A stretch of 64,000 bases of DNA, from contig OX352772.1 in NCBI GenBank assembly GCA_947095535.1, positions 53,277,445 to 53,341,444 of the forward strand. Reading direction: 5' to 3'. This document shows positions 55,801 through 64,000 of the stretch, piece after piece. Source of the DNA: Poecilobothrus nobilitatus. Its lineage: Eukaryota > Arthropoda > Insecta > Diptera > Dolichopodidae. A program made the translations under genes and the position numbers. The notes beneath the pieces are model-generated. The model worked only from the letters and a program-made list of their open reading frames with translations. It did not search any database and was not told the origin of the DNA. Within the stretch, counting starts at the first letter, position 1, and the number at the start of each line of letters is the position of its first letter.

Positions 55801-55942
55801 TATACAATATATACAATTATACGATTACAATTGCACATGTATAACAAATTTTGTTTCATTAAAAGAAAATTACTAAAAAATTAATTATAATATAATATAA
55901 ACAAAATAAATAATATTACGTCCTACTATATAAATTAATAAT

Positions 55943-56103
55943 GTTTGCGTTTTTTTTACACGTTGTAAATGGAACGCGTTTTTTTGCGTTGTAAATGGAA
56001 CGCTAACTTAACATAATCGTATTTACTCCTATCTACTCTTTCTCAAAGGTTGGTGTAATTGAGAGTAGAAAAGAGTAGTTTACTCTGTAAAAGGAACGCA
56101 AAC
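55943..56103 (-). mobile_element. GTTTGCGTTCC family, copy 3 (161 bp)
   Basis: Left GTTTGCGTTTTTTTTACACG, right CTCTGTAAAAGGAACGCAAAC. The reverse complement aligns with 53347-53502. A local duplication gives GTTGTAAATGGAACGC twice (about 55963 and 55987). Confidence 0.78.
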
Positions 56104-56305
56104 ATGCCAATCTATAATGCCATTAGTAATAGCCGATAGTAATATTATTGCATTATCCTATTTATGCGAAACAATACAATTTTAATATAAATAAATAAAT
56201 TGATGCAATAAATTTTCTTTATTTATTTAAAAATATAAAAGTAAATATTTGATATCTATGTGTGTAGTATATATGTACATATATTATATTATATTTGTAC
56301 AGATA

Positions 56306-56752
56306 CAGAGTGCTATGAACTCGAGTACTCGTACTGCACTCAGTGATTGAGGGGGTTAAAACAAACAAGATATTCGGTTTCGAGATATGAGGCTTTAAAA
56401 ATTTTTAATAGTTTTTTATAAACAAATCTACAACTGAATCAATCTACAGAGATGCAAATAAAAAGCATTTTGTAAAGTAAAGTGCCAATTTTAATTTTTG
56501 TGTGCTAATGATCTACGCCCAACAGTTACAAAGTTATGAGGGTTTGAAATGATTTAAAACTATAACATTATATGTTTTAAACTCAATTTTCTATTGAAAC
56601 ACTCTGTAATATGAAGAATAGAAAAAGCCTTATAGTCTATAGATATCTCGAAAACCATGCATTATAGACCATTTTCCTCCCAATACAATATTTTTGTTTG
56701 TTATAACCCAATCACTGAGTGCAGTACGGGTACTGAAGTTGGAAACACTCTG
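56306..56752. mobile_element. 447-bp TIR element, CAGAGTG family
   Basis: Flanked by TA (56304-56305, 56753-56754). Left CAGAGTGCTATGAACTCGAG then TACTCGTACTGCACTCAGTG; right, in reverse complement, CAGAGTGTTTCCAACTTCAG then TACCCGTACTGCACTCAGTG: about 45 bp of TIR with scattered mismatches. The interior shares ACAGTTACAAAGTTATG and AAACTCAATTTTCTATTGAA with the element at 20749-21038. A TA target plus such ends suggests a Tc1/mariner-mobilised MITE. Confidence 0.8.
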
Positions 56753-56754
56753 TA

Positions 56755-57195
56755 TATAATAGATTATAATGCATTATTTGTTTATTAATTGTTACAATAA
56801 ATTGCATACAATTATTTATAGAACAATTGTGAAAAATTTTAAAGTTTATATAATAAAATAATTATCATGCATATGAAAATAATATATATAAATAAATTGT
56901 AACTAATATCTAATATTATGTGATAATTCATAAATAATTTATAATTATGACAAATTTTGTTTTGCATCCAATAATTTTTACTTTCTCGCACATAAAAGAA
57001 AAGAATTATAATCGTAAAAAAATATAAAACAAATAAATGTAACACTAAGTCTATGCAACCGATTTATTAATACCTACACCTGAATAATTCCAATTAAATT
57101 AAAAATCCATAAGTTTTTTGGCAGCTGCTTGAGTTTTTTCCCTTTTCTTCCTTATTAAACTCGAATTTCAAGAACGTAAAAGAGTCATCCTTTAA
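56755..57195. other. Intergenic AT-rich DNA
   Basis: Low-complexity AT sequence. The minus-strand frame at 56839-57045 is Ile/Tyr/Phe-rich without a motif. No gene supported. Confidence 0.5.
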
Positions 57196-57199
57196 CATC

Positions 57200-58060
57200 T
57201 TTGTACAAGTGTACAATTTCAAGTTTCTATCTTTATTAATTTCGAAGATATGCTCATTAGCCCTTAAGAGGCGTGTCAGGTACACGAATTGCTACTCCAA
57301 TTCATCAAATCCATCTCAGGAACATAAAGAAAACATGCCAGAACACCATTGTACTAAAATAAAGGCTCTATTTTTGTTGGTTATGAAGATATACTAGTTT
57401 TTTCTGGAATTTATTCGGAAACTTCCAAGATCCGAATCCATAGGTCAAATCCTTCTAAATTTCAGAAGCATAAATAAAACACGAAAGAACATCATATTGT
57501 ACTAAATTCAAAGGTTCTATCTTTGTTAGTTTTGGAGATAATCTCATTTGCTCTGGGGCTCGTTCGGCAGCTTCCAAAATTCTCTCAAATTTCAGAGACA
57601 TAAAGAAAACATGATACAACACCAGTGCACTAAGTTTAAAGGTTCTATCTTTGTTGGTTTTGGGGATATACTGGTTTGCTTTGGGACTCGTTCGGAAGCG
57701 TCCGAAATTCGAAGCCATGGTCCAAATCCTTTCAAATTTGAAGACATAAGGAAAACATAACAGAGACGTAAAAAAAACACGACAGAACATCCTTGTACAA
57801 AATTTTAAAGTTCTATACTTTTGTTGGTTTTGGAGTTAATCTCGTTTGCTTCGGACTCGTTCGGAAGCTTCTGAAATCGGAGCCCATGAACAAAATCCTC
57901 CCAAATTTCAGAGATCAAACAGGAAGGAACATCATTGTACCAAATGTAAGGGTTCTATCTTTGTTGGTTTTGGAGATAATCTCGTTTGTTACGAAATCAT
58001 TCGGAAGCTTCCAGAATCCGAACCCATGGACCGATTTTATCCAGATTCGAACTTAGACTT
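57200..58060 (+). repeat. Six-unit tandem array, 128-168-bp units, GC-richer
   Basis: The phrase (GG)TTCTATCTTTGTTGGTTTT recurs at about 57226, 57367, 57516, 57644, 57812 and 57954. Each time it is followed by GGAGATAATCTCGTTTG-, CTCGTTCGGAAGCTTCC-, CCATGG(T/A)CCAAATCC-, AAATTTCAGAGACATAAAGA- and AACA(C/T)CATTGTAC-like segments. Composition is clearly richer in G+C than the flanks. Units differ by many substitutions and indels, so the array is old. Open frames on both strands (for example 57455-57790 minus, 57793-58056 plus) arise from the repeated unit, change frame between units, and show no known domain. Confidence 0.8.
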
Positions 58061-58370
58061 CTTTTCGTAATTAGTAAGCTACCATATAAATTTTCCATAC
58101 TAAAGTTAATATAACCTATACTTTAGGTGTAGGATATAAAAATAAAGTATCTAATACAATATATTGTATAGCAAACGCATATTCCAACTCTATTTTAGTA
58201 TAATTGTTTTCACTATAACAATTATAATTTCATTTTATGGAGGAAGATATAACTCGTTATATTTAGAGTGGAGTATTTATTCTCTATTAAAGTAAAGCTT
58301 TGTAAATTCTTGCTATATATATTATATTCTTTGATGTGGAAATATGTATCAAAAAAAAATATACTTATTG
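58061..58370. other. Intergenic AT-rich DNA
   Basis: No gene or recognisable repeat. Confidence 0.5.
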
Positions 58371-58374
58371 GGTG

Positions 58375-58860
58375 AATTTTAGAGTTGATTACAAACTCAG
58401 GGTTATACGCTTTTTACAAAATATGAATATACATATATATATCAATATGTGAGATTCTAAATTAGGAGGGATTTTAGAGTTGTATCAAAATCAGAGTATT
58501 TCCTTTGGGAGCGTATCGAAATTCGCGATTAAAAATTTCGTACTTTTATAAATCTCGTTTTTTAAAATCTTGCGTTTTTAAATCTCGAATATCAAAAGCT
58601 CGCGTGGAAAAATACGAGGATTATTGGGAGCCAGTCTTTTTGTTCAAAACAAAATGTCGTTTAAAAAAAGTCGAACAGTCAAAAAAGTTTAAAATAAAAT
58701 GTCGAATTTCTAAGTTTAAAAATGATCTGGTTATAAAATCAACTTTTAACAATGGCGGCCCGTTAGAGCAAAATGGCTCGTTAGAGCAGAAACACTCCCC
58801 CAAAAATCTTTATATGTAAATTTTCATGAAGATAGGCTAAGCAGTTTAGGAGTCTATAAA
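58375..58860. repeat. TTTTAGAGTTG modules and a short-unit array
   Basis: Two modules (TTTTAGAGTTGATTACAAAC... at 58376 and TTTTAGAGTTGTATCAAAAT at 58472) flank a microsatellite. Then come loose repeats TCTCG(T/A)..TTTTTAAA. A segment CAATGGCGGCCCGTTAGAGC with a nearby CTCGTTAGAGCA echo follows. An open frame at 58505-58819 spans this array but has Lys/Ser/Phe repeats reflecting the DNA unit. I do not regard it as a gene. Confidence 0.5.
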
Positions 58861-59635
58861 ATATTCGCTTTTATATTAATATAAATAGACTATATATAAT
58901 ACATTATAAGTGTATTATATATACATAATACATTATAAGTATGTATATTATATATAGTATATAATAAAATAATTTTAATGATTTATATATCTAAGATACA
59001 TTATATTATTTATTTAATTTAATATATGAAACAAATCTTTTTGTTAACGTATATCAAGTACAAACTATCAACATTTTATATGCGTAAATTAAAATATTTT
59101 TAAATAACAATTTTAAAGTAATTTCTTTTTAAATTTTTATTTTAATTTTGTTTTAAATATTTTTTAAGCTATTTAAAACTAATATAAATAAAATAAAAAT
59201 TAGAATGTATATTGTATACACTTTGGAGGTGTGACGAACTTTTTTAAATATTTGTTAAAATTAAAAATAAGCCTTTAGCAACCGTACTTTTAAATTATCT
59301 TGTAAGAGCAACCGCAGTACGCAAAGATATTTTTTTTTTCAAATAAAAAATAAAAAAAAAAAACAAAAACTTAAAGATTAAACTAAAATATTAACACTTT
59401 TGTTTTTTTTTTTTTTTGTTTTTAGATAATAAAACAATCAAAAGGAAAATATAAGAATAAAATTTATTTATTTATTTAATGTATGTACATGATAAGATAG
59501 ATAATATTAAAATATTTTAAATTCTTCGCAGGGTATTTATTTGCATATTTTTTTTTATTTATAATGGGTTTATAGAAATCCTTGACCAAAATAATAAATG
59601 CACAATATTTGTACAATATTTGTTGAAAAATGGAT
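58861..59635. other. Intergenic AT-rich DNA
   Basis: Microsatellite-rich (ATATTATAAGTGTATTATAT types) with poly-A/T tracts near 59330-59420. No gene. Confidence 0.55.
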
Positions 59636-59639
59636 CACG

Positions 59640-60500
59640 CAGCACGCTTACAATCCAAATTCGTTAAAATCCAAACTTTCTCAAGTATCCAAAAATTAAA
59701 ATCCAAATACGTCAAAAACCAAATTTTCGAAATCCAAATGAATCAAAAGCCAAATTTTTAAAATCCAAATGCATCAAAATATATTTTTCCAGAATATTTA
59801 TATAAATGTATGTATGTATGTACATATATACATATGTATACATTTGTGAGATTCTGAATTAGGACGGATTTTAGAGTTGGTTACAAAATCAAGATTAGAC
59901 GCTTTTTCCAGAATATATATACATACATACATATGTACATATGTATATAAGAATTAGGATGGATTAAAGAATAGATCACATCAAAAATCAGGGTTTGAAT
60001 CAAAAGCCAAATTTTTAAAATCCAAATGCATCAAAATATATTTTTCCAGAATATTTATATAAATGTATGTATGTATGTACATATATACATATGTATACAT
60101 TTGTGAGATTCTGAATTAGGACGGATTTTAGAGTTGGTTACAAAATCAAGATTAGACGCTTTTTCCAGAATATATATACATACATACATATGTACATATG
60201 TATATAAGAATTAGGATGGATTAAAGAATAGATCACATCAAAAAAAACAATTTGTTTAGTTAGCGGGGGTTTGACTACTTTAAAAACTTTGTATGTCAAA
60301 GAAAAATAATTAGGAAGGATTTTAGAGTTGTTTTCAAAATCAGAATTATACCTTTTTCGAGAGTATGAATTCCATATATATTTTATCTATTATATTGATT
60401 CTACATGCTTGGATTTTGAAAGTTTGGATTTTGACGCATTTTGATTTTGAAAGTTTGCATTTTGATGCATTTGAATTTTGAAAGTTTGGCTTTTAAAATT
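59640..60500. repeat. Foldback-like block: inverted CCAAAT arrays around a 257-bp tandem duplication
   Basis: The left arm (about 59650-59790) is an array of units like AAAATCCAAATGCATCAAAA and CCAAATTTTC. The right arm (about 60405-60500) is the inverse type, TTTTGATGCATTTGAATTTT and GAAAGTTTGGATTTTG. Between them, 59739-59995 is repeated directly at 59996-60244 (period 257 bp) with no difference that I can see. The duplicated unit contains TTTTAGAGTTGGTTACAAAA and two CATA/TATG microsatellites. No coding content. Confidence 0.75.
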
Positions 60501-60581
60501 TCGATTTTCTAGCAGAAGCGTGAAAAATATGTTTTTTAAAATAAAAATTTTTCAATATTTGAAACGTTTTTTTTTTATTTA

Positions 60582-60696
60582 TCAGTTTAAATTAAGCATA
60601 GGCACGGCTAACAATATATCCCTCTGTTCACACTTAGATGCATTCTGCAGTTCAGTTTGTAATTTCTTCATTCTCTTTCCCACTTCCTCGTTTCTC
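60582..60696 (-). CDS. Possible isolated terminal exon (37 codons)
   Basis: On the minus strand, a good acceptor (TTCTTTTAG) at 60697 is followed by an open frame RNEEVGKRMKKLQTELQNAS then KCEQRDILLAVPMLNLN and a TGA. The peptide is charged, helix-prone and unlike the Ile/Lys/Asn/Tyr-rich chance frames of this window, and local composition is richer in G+C. No matching upstream exon was found within the window, so this may be an exon of a gene relic or a fragment of a mobile-element protein. Family not recognised. Confidence 0.25.
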
Positions 60697-60779
60697 CTAA
60701 AAGAAGCTTTAAACCGAATTTATGCAAAAAAAAACGACGAACAAGTAATTGCAATTTTTTCAACCAAAATTTAGCGGTT

Positions 60780-61230
60780 GAACCAATTGCAAGTCACCAA
60801 TACATGTAAAACAGCAATAAAAAATTTTATCCACCGTGACATAATCTGACATAACCTGACATGAACCACCCGTGACATAACCTGATTTTGTAGCTACATA
60901 ACTCTTAAAACGCTTTCTAATAATTTTTTTAAATCTATTTCAACAGTTAAAAACATTTAAACTAGCATGTATTATGAATTAATAGGGATTTTATAGTTCG
61001 CATCATTCATATCAATATCAACACATAGGTAATTCAAGATAATAAACATAATATGTACCTAGACCTACCTATGTATATTAAAAATATGTTAATAAAATAA
61101 TAATATAGTTCATTATTTTTAGTTTTTAAATGCTATAAAAACACGTGATCATCACAATTATTTACATACACATGTACCTATAACTTATTTAAATATTAAC
61201 CATTTGAGGTATGTTTTTCGTAAGTTTCGG
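60780..61230. other. Intergenic DNA with a GTGACATAACCTGAC micro-repeat
   Basis: Around 60835-60890 the phrase GTGACATAA(T/C)CTGACAT occurs about three times in a row. Otherwise AT-rich; no gene. Confidence 0.5.
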
Positions 61231-61247
61231 GAAGTTTAGCCTCGTAA

Positions 61248-61760
61248 AAATGAATTATCGATAGAAACATGTGCAGCAATAGTTGCAGAATATTATAATG
61301 GCATTTTTGCAGTAAAACTCTGTGAAAAATATAAATGCCATAAGCGGACAATTTTTTATTAAATAAAAAAAACAAGAAAGCACTTAGACTGTGGTTAAGA
61401 TAGCAGGAAGCAGGAGAAAACGAGTAGTGAGTGAAGTGGAAGATAAATCAAATCTGAGAGTGGGTAATGTTATTAAACAAAAATTAATACGTTTTGTAAA
61501 ATCAAATCCTGAAGTAACCAATCACACTGACACAAAACATTTACAACGAAATAAACAGATTCAGAAGCAATAAAATCAGCAAAACTACAATTCGGAGACG
61601 ACTTAACGAAAAACATATTAAAACGTACGTTGTTCGTAAACAACCACACACACATATATCAGAAAAAAACCGCAGATTCGAATTGCAATTTGCTTTAGAT
61701 TATGCAAATCCATTGAGGGAAACTTTTTTGCCGATCCGATCCAAAACAGAAGCATAGGTT
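61248..61760 (+). pseudogene. Tc1-like transposase N-terminal relic
   Basis: Frame-shifted translation gives ELSIETCAAIVAEYYNGIFA then VKLCEKYKCHKRTIFY (first helix-turn-helix, about 61248-61360), SRRKRVVSEVEDKSNLRVGN (linker and basic region, about 61400-61460), and TIRRRLNEKHIKTYVVRKQP followed by a K-NRRFELQFALDY segment (about 61587-61705). The last parts are the second half of the paired-like DNA-binding region and the RRL/RLxFA transition into the catalytic domain of Tc1-type transposases. The DDE domain is missing and stops interrupt the frame. TIRs not identified. Confidence 0.7.
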
Positions 61761-62942
61761 TTATAAAAATATTAAAACAAAAATATTGAAAAATTATTAA
61801 AATGTGCAAAATCAAATCAAAAATACAAATTTAAATTTCTCAATAAATATGATTAACATAATACATATATACATACATATGTATATGTTCATATATACAT
61901 ATATTATGCATTTATTTTAAATTATAGCTATTTATTTTGAAAATTTATAAATTTGTTTAGTTTATTACTTTATTTTGTCAGGAAAAAGATAATTTATAAT
62001 ATGTACATATGTAGTTTATTGTTTTCTAATAAAAATATTTATTAAAAAAATATAAATTTATTTTCAATCCGCGCGAAATACTTACCAAGAAAGGCACATA
62101 TATATACATACATACATATATAGGTACATAATACAAAAACTCTTTTTCCACATTTTTTTTCTCACTCTAAGGGAGTTAAAGTGAGATAATGAAGCTATAA
62201 GCATTCAAATATTTCCAGGATCCTATTTTTTGGGACAATAATATTTTAATATGTCCTATATTTGCCTATATTAACCAAAATCAAACATTTGTTAAGATAA
62301 AATAGGTCAAACTGCCAAACCCTTGTCCTCATATAGGGATTTAGCTTAAAATATATATGAGATTAACAAATAATCCTTATAAGTCATAACTCATAAGCCT
62401 TCTCCGAGTTACTAAACCTATCTCTCCTATTTTCCGATTCTTCTATGTATTTCTAACAAAACCCCAAACAATAACAAAATTATTTAAATAAATCAAAATA
62501 TTAAATATTAATGGTTAACAAGTAAAAATAATGTTAATGCAATGATTTCTACATTCTTTTTAGAAAAAATACTATGTATTTTACAAATGTAAATTGATAC
62601 AATAAGAAGCACGTATTTATTATTTAAAAGTAGGGCTTTAACTGGCAATATTTAAATAATTATTTAACAAATAAAAAGATCAGATTTTTTTAGGAGTATT
62701 TTTATTTCATTTTAAAAAATAATGACGATTTAGCGAAATCGATTATAATAAATCAAATTTATTATATAATTTGAATAAAATCCATTTAATATAAGAATAT
62801 AATATTTAGTAGCAATATTAGTAATAAATAAATATATTAAAGTTTATATAGAAGATAAATTAGACAATGCAATATTCAAATATTATGTAATAAAAAAACA
62901 CAACAGCCACTTTTCACTTCAGTAACATAACAAGATTCTAAT
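61761..62942. other. Intergenic and 3' flank of dynactin subunit 4
   Basis: AT-rich. On the minus strand, AATAAA hexamers near 62757-62762 and about 62700-62708 are candidate poly(A) signals for the dynactin gene. No other gene seen. Confidence 0.5.
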
Positions 62943-64000
62943 TTATGAAATACTTCCAACTTTTACATATACTCTACAATTTAATGCATGTTGTTGAGGT
63001 TCCTTCTTTTCAGGAGTATTGCTAAATGTATTAACATAGGTATATTGAATTGTAAAACCTAAAGTTACATCATTTCCTATTTCTAAATCATCATTTGGTG
63101 TAAAATTTAGTTTTATTGATACTTTATTGGATTTCCTCCAAACGATAAATCTAAAAAAAATCAAATTAATATCAAAAATATTAAATTATAAAATAACTAA
63201 CTTTGGTTCCTCTTTTTCAATTTGAACTTCTTCATCAAATTCAGCAGAATCATCCCGACGATTTAAAATAAATGAAGAATCTAAAATTTCTAATGAAGCA
63301 TTCATTTTTAAATCGACGATTCTTGTTTCTTCATTTAAAGATGGTTGCCTTGACAAGTTAGTATTTAAACTTATTGGAGCTGATGTATTAGCTGTAGTAG
63401 AAATTTGAGCTTGTTTTTCAAAATTCTTTTTTAAATCATTAATTATTTCAACTTCTTCGTTGTCAGTTGGTAAATCCATTATTGTTATGGTCATATCTTG
63501 CATGGTAGGATTTGATAATTTTAAAATAATTTGATTTTTTACACCAGCTTTAAGTGGCATTTTAGGATCACCTAAAGAAACTAAGCGCACTTCTGGCATA
63601 TGATAACTTGCAAACAATTGAATACGATATTTAATAGATCCTGGATGGAATTCAGGTTTAATAACGTTATGTTCACATTGGCGACATCGAAGTGAACGTT
63701 TTATCCAAAGTGATTTTCTTTGGGGATATAATTTATTTACGGTATACGGTTGTTCAGCTGGCTGAGCATGTCTTTGTGCAATAGTAGTAACTAAAAAAGA
63801 CCAATAAATTTAAGTGTAAATAAAATAAAAATGTTCACCAAACAATTACAAACCATTTTTTAGGTTGATTGGCTTTGTAAAAACAACGTCTGGCAATTCT
63901 TCTACTTCTTCGGAAGCTACAGAAGAACTTATAGAAGCTGGTTTTGATTTTGGTGGATTTTTATCACTCCAACCAATTTGTCTTCTTATCATAGAAACAG
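62943..64000 (-). CDS. DCTN4: Dynactin subunit 4 (p62), C-terminal part, three exons
   Basis: Exons 64000(edge)-63854, 63790-63202 and 63150-62943. Introns are 63 and 51 bp; the last donor is GTTAGT and the phases fit. The protein part visible reads RRQIGWSDKNPP, then PDVVFTKPINLKN, YTVNKLYPQRKSLWIKRS, LRCRQCEHNVIKPEFHPGS, SYHMPEVRLVSLGDPKMPL, ending FIVWRKSNKVSIKLNFTPN and VGSIS. These are conserved landmarks of dynactin p62, including the FTKP(V/I)NL motif, the Cys-x-x-Cys segment before KPEF, and IPEVR-like strand. DCTN4 belongs to the pointed-end complex of dynactin, which helps cap the Arp1 filament and link dynein to cargo in the cytoplasm. The N-terminal zinc-binding portion lies beyond the window. 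Relative to vertebrate p62, the linker around residues QISTTANTSAPIS looks insect-specific and disordered. No disruption seen. Confidence 0.93.

Noticed and set aside
57455..57790. Protein-coding gene within the tandem array (minus strand, about 111 codons)
   Set aside because: Open frames appear on both strands and shift frame between units. They are explained by the repeated DNA unit and have no recognisable domain.
58505..58819. Lys/Ser-rich open frame of about 104 codons
   Set aside because: The peptide periodicity mirrors the short DNA repeat (TCTCG…TTTTTAAA), and the frame lies inside a dispersed repeat block.

Overview
This is a strongly A+T-rich eukaryotic nuclear window with spliced genes (GT/AG introns of about 50-130 bp plus a few multi-kilobase ones), abundant (CATA)n/(ATGT)n microsatellites and a dense load of decayed transposons. 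Protein families (SV2-like transporters, dynactin subunit 4) and the transposon mix (DD41D/rosa-like mariners, Tc1-like, hAT, Helitron, Jockey-group LINEs, tRNA-derived SINEs) point to an insect. A dipteran or a very AT-rich parasitoid hymenopteran would both fit, and the sequence alone does not decide.

Four protein-coding loci can be modelled. (1) 4505-7242 (+): a complete five-exon gene for an 827-residue, low-complexity, Ser/Thr-Pro-rich protein that I do not recognise. (2) 10135-19258 (-) and (3) 36518-39932 (-): two paralogous seven-exon genes for 12-TM major-facilitator transporters of the SV2-like family (520 and 546 residues). They share every intron position and phase, so they are a local duplicate pair, now 17 kb apart. 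The downstream copy has TE-swollen introns and the other is compact. (4) 62943-64000 (-): the last three exons of dynactin subunit 4 (p62), cut by the window edge.

The rest is mostly mobile DNA. Jockey-type LINE fragments lie at 3.3, 9.0, 13.5 and 28.8 kb, and a second LINE family at 23.6 and 48.1-50.1 kb, the latter with an internal 160-bp tandem duplication. Mariner relics are at 14.5 and 25.8 kb and a Tc1-like relic at 61.3 kb. A hAT-type element with a perfect 8-bp target duplication is at 8.15 kb, and a Helitron-like element at 19.4-20.1 kb. A tRNA-derived SINE family has four copies (31.1, 37.1, 45.9, 50.4 kb), and other tRNA-like SINE heads are at 41.0, 51.5 and 55.7 kb. Several apparently non-autonomous TIR families each have two to three copies, including one inserted inside another (31.5-32.5 kb) and one inserted inside a sister copy (44.2-45.2 kb). 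Two foldback-like structures (54.4-54.8 and 59.6-60.5 kb) and a six-unit, locally GC-richer tandem array (57.2-58.1 kb) complete the picture.

There is no operon-like logic here: the genes are independent, and the SV2-like pair is the only functionally linked set. I found no CRISPR array and no convincing functional tRNA or rRNA gene. No new molecular system is evident. The most informative signals are the nested MITEs, the SINE family with two conserved hairpins, the foldback-like elements and the unassigned KEN-containing gene.
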